A DNA stretch of 9,305 nt from Pseudomonadota bacterium (GCA_003242355.1 QGUH01000083.1:1-9305), one strand, 5' to 3'; positions 1-8,009 are shown, numbered from the stretch's first letter. The notes: a model not told the origin generated them from the letters alone. Program-made: numbers and translations.

Positions 1-2
1 TC

Positions 3-2228
3 GAGCACATCGCCGTCGGCCCGCTGACGGACGAGCAGAGCGTTTCCGTGCTCGGTCGTCTGCTCGAGCAGGTCGGAACACCGCCGTCCACGACGGCTCT
101 GCGCCTCGCGCGGGCGGCCGAAGGCTCACCGTACGTGCTCGGCGAGATCGCGCTCTACTTGCGGGCGACGCGGGGGCAAGCCCTGCCGGAAGGCTTCTCG
201 CTCGGCGACCTGCTGGAGTACCGCTTGCAGGGGCTCCCGGACGCCGCGCTGCGCGTGATCGAGATTCTGGCCGTCGCGGGCTCGCCTCTCGAGCAGGAAG
301 TGGGGCTGTCCGCCGCCGGGCTCGGCGCCGAGCACCGCGGCGTGTTCACGAGCCTCGAGCGCCTCTCGCTCGTGCGCACGACGGACGTTTCCGAGCGCTT
401 CGCCGAACTCTATCACGACCGAGTCCGCAGCGAGGTCCTGCGACGGCTCGCGCCTTCCGAGCGGGCGGCGCGGCACCGAGCGCTCGCGCAGGCGTTGCTC
501 TCCATGCCGCGACCGAACCCGCTCGCCGCGGTCGATCACTTCGAAGCCGCTGGAGACGAAGATTCCGTCCGGCGACACGTGCTCGTCGCGGCCAACCACG
601 CCTCCAAGGTGCTCGCGTTCGACCGCGCGGCGCGCCTCTACGAACGCGCCCTGGCGCTCGGCGTGAGCGCGCTGCCGGAGCACGAGCTCCGCGCGCGGCT
701 CGCCCGCGCGCTCGCCAATGCGGGGCGCGCCCGGGAGGCCGCGGTTGCGTACCTGTGCGCGGCCGACGCGGCGCCGACCGACTCGCGGCAGGGCCTCGAG
801 CATCGCCTGGGGCTCATGCAACGAGCCGCGGCACAGTTCATTCAGTCGGGGCACTACGCCGCCGGATCCGCGGCGCTGCACGAGGAGAGGGAGGCGCGCG
901 ACGGGCGCTTCCCGCGCCCGCGCCGGGGGGGGTTGCGGCAGGCGATGCTGCGGGGGGTCCGGCACTCCGCGCGCCCCCTGCGCCCGCCGCAGACGTTCTG
1001 CCGCGAGCTTCGCGAACGCGAGCGGCTGCGCTTCGACACCGTCTGGTCCGCGGGCATTCGCCTGGCGATGATCGACTACGCAGCGAGCAGCTACGCCTCG
1101 GCGCGCTGTTTCGCCGACGCGCTCGCGCTCCGCGATCGCTCGCGGGCCATGTGGGCCTCCGCTCTCGAGGCCATCAACTTGGTGACGCTGCCGCACGCGG
1201 TGTTCCAGCGACGCGCGGATCGATTGTTCGCCTTCGCCGAGGCGCTCTCGGAAGCGGGCGCGGAGCCATACGATCGCGCGTTCGTGCTCGCAGCGCGGGG
1301 CGTGGCCGAGTGCTTCCGCAGTAACTTCCGAAAGAGCCTTTCGTGCCTCGATGGCGCGATTGCGCTCCTGCGGGCCTCTTCCCCCGAGGCGCGCTTCGAG
1401 TTCTCGCTCTGGCAAACGTGGGCGATGATCGCGCTCTCTCACCTCGGTGAAATCCGGGAGCTTTCGGCGCGCGCCCGCGCCGAGCGCGAACGCGGCGAGC
1501 AGTGTCACGATCGCTTCGTTTTGCAGATGACCGACCTCGGGCGGCCCGTGCTCGCGCTGCTCGCCGCCGGCGAGCCGGAGCTCGTGATGGAACGGGCCGA
1601 GCAAGCGCTTTCCTGGGCGCCCTCGGACTACAACACCCAGCACTACTGGCACTTTCTCTCGCGCGTCGAGTGCGAGCTCTATCGCGGCAACTTCGAGGCG
1701 GCCTGGACGCTCGTGACCACGTCGTGGGCCCTGCACGAGGAGAACCATTTCTTGCGCGTCGTCTTCGCGCGCGACGAGCTCCTGCACACGCGGGCGCGCG
1801 CGGCGATCGGGATGGCCTCGACGATCCGGACCGCCCGGCCCGGTAGGCGCCGGCGAAATTCGCGTGAGCGCTTGCTCGCGGAGGCGCGAGTCTGCGCCCG
1901 GCGCATTCGCGAGCACGGGCTTCCCTGCGGCGTGGGCTGGTCGCTTATGCTCGAGGGTCTCGTGAATCATCTCGCGGGGCGCTCGGCCGCGGCCCGGGTC
2001 GCATTTCGACGGGCCCAATGCGCCTTCGACGAGGCGGGGATGCAGCTCTATCGCGAGGTCAGCCGCTACGCGCTCGGCACGCTCGAGGGCGGGCAGCCCG
2101 GTGCCGAAAAGGTTCGCGCTGCCGTTCGCTTCATGCGCGCGCAAGGCATCGTCGAGCCGCGGGCCCTCGTGCGCGTGATGGCGCCGGGCCTTCCCGAAAG
2201 GGCGTCGGGGCTCACCGCCGGAGCGTGA
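3..2228 (+). CDS. C-terminal part of PknK-like kinase/AAA ATPase with TPR repeats (5' partial)
   Basis: The reading frame is open from the first bases, so the true start and the N-terminal domains lie upstream. About 741 residues are visible. The first ~90 look like the end of an AAA/ORC-type ATPase, with an L-T-D-E-Q stretch and then an A-A-E-G-S-P-Y-V-L-G-E-I segment. A winged-helix-like region follows, ending in a YHDRVR motif (residues ~137-142) that is common just before the TPR part of these proteins. From ~150 onward there are alanine-rich paired helices typical of TPR repeats, for example around ARLYERALAL. The end (QGI-EP-x12-APG, ~711-727) matches my memory of the C-termini of myxobacterial PknK-type serine/threonine kinases. 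The likely role is cytoplasmic signalling or regulation; the kinase domain itself is inferred. An Arg-rich stretch encoded around 900-1010 includes runs of 8 G and 6 G. Its tail overlaps the converging operon by 17 bp. Confidence 0.8.
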   Translation, partial: EHIAVGPLTDEQSVSVLGRLLEQVGTPPSTTALRLARAAEGSPYVLGEIALYLRATRGQALPEGFSLGDLLEYRLQGLPDAALRVIEILAVAGSPLEQEVGLSAAGLGAEHRGVFTSLERLSLVRTTDVSERFAELYHDRVRSEVLRRLAPSERAARHRALAQALLSMPRPNPLAAVDHFEAAGDEDSVRRHVLVAANHASKVLAFDRAARLYERALALGVSALPEHELRARLARALANAGRAREAAVAYLCAADAAPTDSRQGLEHRLGLMQRAAAQFIQSGHYAAGSAALHEEREARDGRFPRPRRGGLRQAMLRGVRHSARPLRPPQTFCRELRERERLRFDTVWSAGIRLAMIDYAASSYASARCFADALALRDRSRAMWASALEAINLVTLPHAVFQRRADRLFAFAEALSEAGAEPYDRAFVLAARGVAECFRSNFRKSLSCLDGAIALLRASSPEARFEFSLWQTWAMIALSHLGEIRELSARARAERERGEQCHDRFVLQMTDLGRPVLALLAAGEPELVMERAEQALSWAPSDYNTQHYWHFLSRVECELYRGNFEAAWTLVTTSWALHEENHFLRVVFARDELLHTRARAAIGMASTIRTARPGRRRRNSRERLLAEARVCARRIREHGLPCGVGWSLMLEGLVNHLAGRSAAARVAFRRAQCAFDEAGMQLYREVSRYALGTLEGGQPGAEKVRAAVRFMRAQGIVEPRALVRVMAPGLPERASGLTAGA

Positions 2229-3513
2229 CCGAAGCGAGCATGTCGAGCGCTTCCTGAGTCCCCGTGCCGGTCAACGCGTGCGTCCCGTTCGGGCTCACGA
2301 CCGCGCCGCGAGCTCGGACGGGCACTTCGTGCGCGCGGTAGCGCAGGGCGCCCACGATCGGATACGTCACGGTCCAATCGTTTCCCTTGCCGTGATCCAG
2401 GGCGAGCGTGTACCGCCCCCAGGGAATGCTCGCGGGGCAGTCGTCGCGAGCGATGGTGAAATCGACATCCATGGCCGCCGGCGCGCCGAGAATGCCGTTT
2501 CGTTCGAGGGACCGGCGCTCGGGCCTCGTTCCGGAGGAGCGACGTCGCCGTGGGGTGTGCGAGGGCCGAGTCCCATCGCGGCGAACGAAGCGAATCGTCC
2601 GCGGGTCGGCCGGGGCGACGTTGCCGGCGTCGTCGCTCACGGCGGCGGCGCGCAGCATGCATCGACCGGTATGGCCATTGTTCACCTCGCAGACCATCAC
2701 GTTAAGCGGCGGCGCCACGGGGCCGTTGCGAAGACGCGCGTGGTACCAGAGCCAACGCGGACGGATCAGCGGGGCCTCCGCGAGGACGAGCGGAGAGAGG
2801 CTCTTTACGTCCGCTCCCGGGCTGAAGTGGAGGCTCTGATGATCCATGCGCGCCGTTCCGGCGCGGATCGCGCGCCGGACGCCGAACGCCTCGACGACGC
2901 CCTCGATGGAGACCGCCGAGCGGCTGCGATAGCTCGCCCAGATAGGAATGCTGCCCGCGGGATTGAGGTCGTACCACCCGGACGGCCGCGGCGGCTCCCC
3001 GAGCAGCGCCACCGGCCCGTGACGAACCCTTAGGTCCAGCAGAAACTCGCGCGCCTGCGCCTCGATCCGGTACGTGTCCGGATCCTCGAACCCGAGGTGG
3101 AGACCGTCGGCGGTGAACCGCGCTCCCTCGTCGGCCGAAACGTTGCCCGTGGCGTGCGCTTCGAGCGCGCGGTTCGACGCGAGGTCGCGCACGGCCACCG
3201 TGCCCTGCGTGACCCATCCGAGCAGCGGCACCGCGAAGAGGTGCACGTTCGTGATGATCGAGACAGCGGGCGCTTCGTCGTCGCCGATCTCGATCGTGTG
3301 CCACCACCACTCCATGTTGGGCGCCGGGACGCGAAAGCGGGAGCGCCGCGCGCCGTAGAAGCGGAAGAGCAGCGAGGCGTGCCCGTGCCTCGGAACGGGA
3401 CCGGGAGGGCGCCTCGGGCGCACCAGCGCCGAGAACGGGTTCAGCGGGTGCTGCGGGTTGAGCGGGCTCCACGGACCGAGCGGGTCCAGCGCCGCGCGGA
3501 GCGAGGGTTTCAT
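2212..3513 (-). CDS. Lipocalin-like protein, distant CrtC/AttH/Svf1-type fold (433 aa)
   Basis: I chose the ATG at 3513 because it overlaps the upstream stop as ATGA and has GGAGAG six bases upstream; the open frame continues to 3801 but that part is an Arg/Pro-rich shadow. The protein is 433 aa with no clear signal peptide or membrane helix. EWWWH at 68-72 resembles the early EWW motif of AttH/CrtC-type lipocalin-like proteins. The MDHQ at 223-226, at the start of the second half, resembles their (Y/M)DHxxG motif, though no glycine follows in the usual place. Much of the rest is beta-rich. Relatives include carotenoid 1,2-hydratases, AttH-like proteins and fungal lipocalin-type Diels-Alderases, so hydration, cyclisation or binding of a hydrophobic substrate is possible; the reaction is unknown. 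Residues ~310-338 are an Arg/Ser-rich, poorly ordered-looking insert. It is the last gene of the operon. Confidence 0.6.
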   Translation of the reverse strand: MKPSLRAALDPLGPWSPLNPQHPLNPFSALVRPRRPPGPVPRHGHASLLFRFYGARRSRFRVPAPNMEWWWHTIEIGDDEAPAVSIITNVHLFAVPLLGWVTQGTVAVRDLASNRALEAHATGNVSADEGARFTADGLHLGFEDPDTYRIEAQAREFLLDLRVRHGPVALLGEPPRPSGWYDLNPAGSIPIWASYRSRSAVSIEGVVEAFGVRRAIRAGTARMDHQSLHFSPGADVKSLSPLVLAEAPLIRPRWLWYHARLRNGPVAPPLNVMVCEVNNGHTGRCMLRAAAVSDDAGNVAPADPRTIRFVRRDGTRPSHTPRRRRSSGTRPERRSLERNGILGAPAAMDVDFTIARDDCPASIPWGRYTLALDHGKGNDWTVTYPIVGALRYRAHEVPVRARGAVVSPNGTHALTGTGTQEALDMLASVTLRR

Positions 3514-3851
3514 TTCTTCTCTCCGGACGCGGGCAGGGAAGGGACGAGATCCGTCCGGCCCGTTCGCGTGCGGCGGCTGAGGTGGACGCGCTCGTTCGCT
3601 CCGCGACGAACGACGTCCACGACGAGCTCGCCGTAGCAGACGCCATCGTTCAAGAACGCCATGCCCTTGGTGAACGGATGACCGAGCGGGCGCTCGGGAA
3701 CGTCCGTCTCGGCGCGCTCGGAACCACTCGCTTCCCAGCTCTCGAGCAGCGCGCGCATCTGGCGCCGCGTCTCGGCGCTCGGCGCTCGGCGGGCGAGCCA
3801 CTGGTACGCCAAGCGGACGTCGCGTTTCGGTGTCTTCGGTCTATCGGCCAT
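3510..3851 (-). CDS. Small conserved-context protein of unknown function (113 aa)
   Basis: I do not recognise the family. The ATG at 3851 overlaps the end of the FAD oxidoreductase gene by 11 bp and follows the best ribosome binding site in the window (GGAGGAGGGA at 3864-3855, three bases before the start). Its stop overlaps the next start as ATGA. The N-terminal ~45 residues are basic and probably helical (K-R-D-V-R-L-A-Y-Q-W-L then R-R-Q-M-R-A-L-L-E-S-W). Residues ~55-90 look like short beta strands (G-M-A-F-L-N-D-G-V-C-Y-G-E-L-V-V-D-V-V). The C-terminus is polar and charged. There is no signal peptide or membrane segment. Its tight placement between the oxidoreductase and the second lipocalin-like gene suggests an accessory subunit or partner, which is inference only. 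Confidence 0.75.
   Translation of the reverse strand: MADRPKTPKRDVRLAYQWLARRAPSAETRRQMRALLESWEASGSERAETDVPERPLGHPFTKGMAFLNDGVCYGELVVDVVRRGANERVHLSRRTRTGRTDLVPSLPASGEKK
3519..3524 (-). promoter_or_regulatory. Ribosome binding site for second lipocalin-like gene
   Basis: The minus strand reads GGAGAG with five intervening bases before the ATG at 3513. Together with the ATGA overlap it decides that start over the longer open frame reaching 3801. Confidence 0.65.
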
Positions 3852-6534
3852 CGCTCCCTCCTCCAGCGAACCCTGCGAGCTCGGTGCCCGGTCGAACGAG
3901 ACGGCGGAGCTTTTCGAGCACCCTCAACGGATCGAGAGGGTCGCGGGCGCCGCCGCGCAGCAGATTCTCGAGCAAGGCGTCGAGCCCCAAGATGGCGAAC
4001 ACGTGCGGACGCCCGCGCTCGAACAGGCGCTCGTCGAGCTCCTGGAAGAACGACAGATCGTCGAGCTCCCGATCTTCGGGGTTCCACACGTCGCAAAACG
4101 TCCCGTGATAGGCCGCGTTGCGCGCGCCGTTTTCGATCAGGTGGCGCAAGATGGCGTTCACGGCGTGCCGCCCGGATTCGTTCGCGGCCTCCATGCAGGG
4201 CAGGCGCGTGTACGTCTTCATGTGGTGGCCCGCGAGCACGATGCCGTGCTCGACCGCGTAGCCGTCGAGGCTCCCGGGGCGCTCCTCGAACTTTCCCGGC
4301 CGCGCGATGAAGAAGGGCGAGGCGTTCGCGTAGCCGGTGCTCGTGCGGACGAGGTTTTGATCGAGGTGGTAGTAGAGGGGCTTGGGGAGCGGCCCCGTCG
4401 GCGTGCGCCGCACGAACCGCCGGCCCCCCACGGGGCGCGTCTCCCCGCGGGACGCGCGCGCCTCGAGACTGCGCTCGATTTGATTCCAAACCTCGAGCGC
4501 GATCTCGGTTTCGCTGCAGTCCCAGGCGCGCTTGCCGTTGTATCCTGCGGCGTCCCACGCGCCGATGATCACGGAGAGCACCCCGCGGTAGCCGTGCTCC
4601 CAGGCCATCTTGTGTTGCCAGAAGCGCGCCTGAGACACGCTCGTGAGCTGCCAGGGAGAATCCGGGTAGTAGACGTGCCCGTCCACCCAGTAGACGTCTT
4701 CGGCGAAGTAGTACTGAATGCCCGCGAAGTGTCGGAGATCGCCCTCGGGCCGTGGGCGTGCGAGGTCTGCTTCGGCGGGCGGCTCGGCGCCGAGCCGGCG
4801 CGCGCGATCGAGATCGGTGTGCGAAAGCCCCAGCGCCGCGAACCGTTCCGCGAGCTCGCGCGTCGCCTGCGTCGGGGTCGCGAGCACGAAATATCCGGGG
4901 CGCAGCTCGGGGCTCCGTCGGATCCGCTGTCCATCACCCGAGTCGACGAGGGTGCAGGGATACCGGAGATCGAAGCAGTCGACGACGGGCCAGACCGTGC
5001 CATCGTCTTGCAGCTCGAAGCCGAGCAGCTCGCCGTGCACGAACTCGACGCCTTGCGCTTCGAGGTAGCGCCGCCACGGATTCAGCCAGGCCTCGCTCGT
5101 CGGTCCGCGGAGCGTGCCGTCGCGGTATCCGCTCGGGCGGATCTGGTCCAAAACGAGCTGCCAAAACGCGATTCCCTGCGTCCGCGCGTCGCACTCGGTG
5201 GCATCCATCGCCACGAGCGCCTCGGGCCACTTGCGGAGCAGCTCGCGCGCGGCCGATCCGTAGCTGTTGCCATCGATGAACTCCCACCACGAGATTCGCG
5301 AGTACGTCTCGCGGCGCGCTTCGCACGAGGTCGCGAACTCGAGCAGCTTGAGCGACAGGCGTGCGACGTCCCGCGGTGAGAGCCCGAGCCCGCCGGATTC
5401 CTCCCCGAAGATCAGGCGCAGGTACGAGCGAAGCTCCTCGAGCGAGCGCAGCCGATGCCGGGAGAGTTGCGGCGAGGGGCGCTGGCGATTGGCGAACGCG
5501 AGCACGTGACTGCTCGTCGGGACGAGGTTGTCGAACACCGTGCGTCCGGTCTCGACGTATTGTCGCGGCGCGGGGACGCGAACGCCGGAGGCGCGTTCCT
5601 GGGCGAGCGCGAGCTCGGATTTTTCTTCGAGCTCGAGCAGCGGCGTCCGGCGCATCGTGTCGAAGACGTGGTGGTAAAAGGACGGGAAGAAGCGATACCC
5701 GTGCTCGCCCGGGAGCCAGCGCACGCGCGGGCGGAATCCGATGGACACCTCGATGTCGTCCGGCACCTCTTCGTGAGGAGGGTAGGGCGAGGCCGCGATC
5801 GGAACGATCACGAGGCGCACCGTGCCGCGACCGCTGCGCCGTTCGATGCTGGAGTAGTGATAGCGGCCGCGCTCGTCGTAGGCGACCGGCACCGGGCCCG
5901 GCAGGCCCAGCTTCGCGAGCGCCTCCGTGAACGCCTGGCGCACGAGATCCGCACGGCGCCCGAACTCCTCGCGACTCGCTCCGTGGCGGAAGCGGCCGCT
6001 CGGAGTGACCGCCTCGATGTACCACGTGTCGATCTCCGGGCGCGCGTCGAACACGTCGAGCAAGAGGAGCAAGCACTCCTCGGGATCGAGCGTCGCCGTG
6101 AGCGGCCCGGGGCGCCAGGGCAGCGCGCGGGCGCGCGGATCCTCGTTCCGGCGAACGTAGAACCGATGCGGAAAGTGCACGATGGGCCGTGCGCGCCGCC
6201 ACGACACCAGCGACGGATCGCGCGCAAGGGGTTCCTCTCCCAGGGTCGCCTCGAGCTCGGGCGGCAGCTCGTGTCCCGCGAGGTGCTGCAGATCCTGCTC
6301 GAGGGGCCACGGCACGGCCGCCCATTGAGTGCGCGCCATGCCGCCGACGTCACACCCGCGCTCGGGATAGCGATCGTCTGCTTGCGGCTCCCAAAGCTGA
6401 ACCTGAAATCCGCGCTCGACGAGCTCGTGGGCAGCGGTGAGCCCGGCGATGCCGCCGCCGAAAATCGTGACGGCGTTCGGGGCTTTGGGCAGTGCATGCG
6501 GGTCACGGGGAGCAACCGGCTTTCGGTCGTTCAT
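3841..6534 (-). CDS. Large FAD-dependent oxidoreductase, amine oxidase/phytoene desaturase superfamily (897 aa)
   Basis: The N-terminus has a Rossmann dinucleotide-binding signature: beta strand V-T-I-F, then GGGIAG at 26-31, an acidic E49 at the end of the second strand, and GGMA at 64-67, which is typical of amine-oxidase/desaturase flavoproteins. The C-terminal segment from ~767 (LAGHHMKTY...CMEAANESGRHA) matches the final FAD-binding region of that superfamily, where a glycine-rich L-A-G-D/H stretch precedes M-E-x-A-x-x-S-G. A stretch near 605-632 (GIQYYF and YPDSPWQLTS) recalls large uncharacterised FAD oxidoreductases annotated near desaturases. At 897 aa it is far longer than CrtI/HpnE-type enzymes (~450-550 aa). 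I chose the ATG at 6534 over the in-frame start at 6624 because GGAGA lies six bases upstream and the longer form would run through the upstream gene. It probably oxidises or desaturates a hydrophobic substrate; the substrate is unknown. Confidence 0.85.
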   Translation of the reverse strand: MNDRKPVAPRDPHALPKAPNAVTIFGGGIAGLTAAHELVERGFQVQLWEPQADDRYPERGCDVGGMARTQWAAVPWPLEQDLQHLAGHELPPELEATLGEEPLARDPSLVSWRRARPIVHFPHRFYVRRNEDPRARALPWRPGPLTATLDPEECLLLLLDVFDARPEIDTWYIEAVTPSGRFRHGASREEFGRRADLVRQAFTEALAKLGLPGPVPVAYDERGRYHYSSIERRSGRGTVRLVIVPIAASPYPPHEEVPDDIEVSIGFRPRVRWLPGEHGYRFFPSFYHHVFDTMRRTPLLELEEKSELALAQERASGVRVPAPRQYVETGRTVFDNLVPTSSHVLAFANRQRPSPQLSRHRLRSLEELRSYLRLIFGEESGGLGLSPRDVARLSLKLLEFATSCEARRETYSRISWWEFIDGNSYGSAARELLRKWPEALVAMDATECDARTQGIAFWQLVLDQIRPSGYRDGTLRGPTSEAWLNPWRRYLEAQGVEFVHGELLGFELQDDGTVWPVVDCFDLRYPCTLVDSGDGQRIRRSPELRPGYFVLATPTQATRELAERFAALGLSHTDLDRARRLGAEPPAEADLARPRPEGDLRHFAGIQYYFAEDVYWVDGHVYYPDSPWQLTSVSQARFWQHKMAWEHGYRGVLSVIIGAWDAAGYNGKRAWDCSETEIALEVWNQIERSLEARASRGETRPVGGRRFVRRTPTGPLPKPLYYHLDQNLVRTSTGYANASPFFIARPGKFEERPGSLDGYAVEHGIVLAGHHMKTYTRLPCMEAANESGRHAVNAILRHLIENGARNAAYHGTFCDVWNPEDRELDDLSFFQELDERLFERGRPHVFAILGLDALLENLLRGGARDPLDPLRVLEKLRRLVRPGTELAGFAGGGSDGR
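3855..3864 (-). promoter_or_regulatory. Strong ribosome binding site for 113-aa gene
   Basis: The minus strand reads GGAGGAGGGA, ending three bases before the ATG at 3851. It lies inside the end of the oxidoreductase coding sequence and is the strongest Shine-Dalgarno match seen in the window, which supports the chosen start. Confidence 0.7.
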
Positions 6535-6967
6535 GGGCGATCTCCGAAGCGAGGCGTTCGCGCCGGGTCGCGGCGACGAACGCTGCGAGCAGGGATTCGA
6601 AGCGCGGAACACGGATGGCTCCATGCAGGTAGGCGCCGATCGCGCGCTCGAGCGCGAGCAGATCGTCGACGCTGCCCCGAAGAAACAGCCGACCGTTTAC
6701 CACCGCATCGAGCACCGAGAGCTCCCCCTCGAGCAAATCCGCGAGCAGCGCGCGCGTGGTCGCGATCTCCACGCGCGCGGGACCGGGTCCGCGCCGAACG
6801 TCGATGCCCCGAGCGCTCGCGCGGACGAAGAGCACTTCGTCGTCGACGCGAATCACGACGGGAACGCGCGCGAGCCGCTCTGCGACGTCGCGGTACGCCG
6901 CCTCCGCCTCGCGGGCGAGCAGCGCGTTCGCGCGGCGGAGCTCTTCGAACACACTCGGTTCAGGCAC
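6503..6967 (-). CDS. SCP2 sterol-carrier-like protein (154 aa)
   Basis: The start is GTG at 6967, overlapping the stop of the preceding gene by 8 bp; there is no internal ATG before the end and the ribosome site is weak. The stop lies 32 bp inside the next gene. After a helical N-terminus (~5-33), residues ~37-120 follow the SCP2-like pattern: short strands (V-V-I-R-V, V-L-F-V-R-A), then A-R-V-E-I-A-T and a helix L-L-A-D-L-L-E-G, then N-G-R-L-F-L-R-G-S-V-D-D (91-102). In SCP2-family proteins this last stretch is the usual 'Gkl-v-G' strand before the final helix. SCP2 domains bind sterols, fatty acyl groups and other lipids, so it may present or sequester a hydrophobic substrate for the oxidoreductase encoded next. 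The assignment rests on pattern memory and should be treated as tentative. Confidence 0.6.
   Translation of the reverse strand: MPEPSVFEELRRANALLAREAEAAYRDVAERLARVPVVIRVDDEVLFVRASARGIDVRRGPGPARVEIATTRALLADLLEGELSVLDAVVNGRLFLRGSVDDLLALERAIGAYLHGAIRVPRFESLLAAFVAATRRERLASEIAHERPKAGCSP
6541..6545 (-). promoter_or_regulatory. Ribosome binding site for FAD oxidoreductase
   Basis: The minus strand reads GGAGA six bases before the ATG at 6534, inside the SCP2-like gene. It favours this start over the in-frame ATG at 6624. Confidence 0.65.
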
Positions 6968-8009
6968 GCAGAAACTCGAAGACGGAGGGACTCTCGAAGG
7001 CCAGGGCCGTCCCCGCGATGGCGCCCCGCACGCACACGCGGCCTTTCACCTCGTGAATGGCGGTCAGGCCCGGATCGCGCTCGTGCGGCACGAGGATTTG
7101 CGCGACCGTATGCGCCTCGAACGCGGCCTCCACGCGATCGGAACCGCGCCGGGCGCGCACGACGAGCCGCCGAGGAACGTCGGTGTCGGTTCCCGGCGAA
7201 AGCAGGCCGAGCACGCCCGGCACCTTGAGCAGCCGCTCTTGACGGAGCAGCCCTTCGTGCTCGATCTCGAGCTCGTTCGCACCGAAGGCGCGCTCGGGCG
7301 TCGATCCGAACCACACGAACAGCCCCGAGACGAAATCGGAGAGCCGGGCGCGGTCCGAAATGCGGACGAAGACGAGCGACCACGGCACGCGCGGATCGCG
7401 CGGCAACGCATACCCCCATTCCCAGGTGAAGTTCGCACCCCAGACGAAGCGACCGAAGTTGTGGTCGTGATACGCGGGAGCCCGATCGAGCCACACCGTG
7501 CCCCCTCGATGACGCACCCAGCCCGTCGCCAGCAGCCGCGGCACGACGAGCCAGCTCATGGGCGGGCCGCCGTCGAGCGCGAAGTCGCGGATCTGCACGG
7601 GGCTCGTGATCGGCTCGAGCTCGAGGCCGAGCGCGAGCCCCGTACGAGCGAGGGTCGCTTCCAGAAAGAACCGGCCATTTCGGAGCTCGAGGCGGCCCTC
7701 TCCGAGGACCAGGCGCGTTCCGTTTCGGCGCACGGCGAGCGCCGTGTCGGCGCAGCGCTCGATGTTGCCCTGCCAGCGATCCGTGTGCACGAGCACGGCG
7801 AGGCGCCCGACGCGCGCCGCGTCGCGATCCCGCGCGCTCGTCGGATCGCGGGTCACGACGCTGAAGTTGACCACTGCATCGACCTCCGGGCCGTGCACCG
7901 CGAAGTGGAGCCACTCCTTGTGAGGCGTCGCCGCGTCGAAGCTCAGGCCGGGCCCCCGCACGCGGAGCAGCCGATCGAGCGACGCTTGCAACCTGGTTTC
8001 CGCGATCAT
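6960..8009 (-). CDS. CrtC/AttH-type lipocalin-like protein, carotenoid-hydratase-like (349 aa)
   Basis: The protein has the two-part lipocalin-like layout of hydroxyneurosporene synthase/carotenoid 1,2-hydratase (CrtC) and AttH-type proteins. KEWLHFAV (31-38) sits where the family has its early EWW strand. The second half begins with a G-W-V-R-H-R-G-G-T-V-W segment leading to YHDHNFG (180-186), the hallmark Y-H-D-H-N-x-G motif, followed by W-E-W-G-Y (196-200). In CrtC enzymes conserved acidic and aromatic residues protonate and hydrate a terminal double bond; whether this protein is catalytic cannot be told here. No signal peptide is evident. The ATG at 8009 is the only start after the preceding in-frame stop; its nearest GGAGA lies 13 bases upstream, which is long. 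No crtE/crtB-type genes are nearby, so a carotenoid substrate is not established. A lipocalin pericyclase or lipid-binding role is an alternative. Confidence 0.72.
   Translation of the reverse strand: MIAETRLQASLDRLLRVRGPGLSFDAATPHKEWLHFAVHGPEVDAVVNFSVVTRDPTSARDRDAARVGRLAVLVHTDRWQGNIERCADTALAVRRNGTRLVLGEGRLELRNGRFFLEATLARTGLALGLELEPITSPVQIRDFALDGGPPMSWLVVPRLLATGWVRHRGGTVWLDRAPAYHDHNFGRFVWGANFTWEWGYALPRDPRVPWSLVFVRISDRARLSDFVSGLFVWFGSTPERAFGANELEIEHEGLLRQERLLKVPGVLGLLSPGTDTDVPRRLVVRARRGSDRVEAAFEAHTVAQILVPHERDPGLTAIHEVKGRVCVRGAIAGTALAFESPSVFEFLRA

Noticed and set aside
126..2144. 672-aa open frame antisense to the kinase-like gene
   Set aside because: Low-complexity Arg/Glu/Ala-rich translation with no domain; it is the high-GC mirror of the plus-strand gene, which has clear AAA/TPR features.
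2170..2260. Possible bidirectional terminator at the convergent gene ends
   Set aside because: Only a ~5-bp imperfect stem (gcctt/agggc) with no T-tract; too weak to call.
3514..3801. 96-residue N-terminal extension of the second lipocalin-like protein
   Set aside because: It would overlap the 113-aa gene almost completely and is Arg/Pro-rich; the ATGA overlap and GGAGAG support the start at 3513.
4003..5379. 458-aa plus-strand open frame opposite the oxidoreductase
   Set aside because: Shadow of a gene with strong FAD-binding motifs; no recognisable motif or ribosome site of its own.
5455..7056. 533-aa plus-strand open frame
   Set aside because: It spans two minus-strand genes and their junction, with an Arg/Ala-rich composition typical of antisense frames in high-GC DNA.
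2212..8009. Classical carotenoid biosynthesis cluster
   Set aside because: CrtC-like and desaturase-like genes are present, but the oxidoreductase is far too long for CrtI and no geranylgeranyl diphosphate synthase or phytoene synthase gene is in the window.
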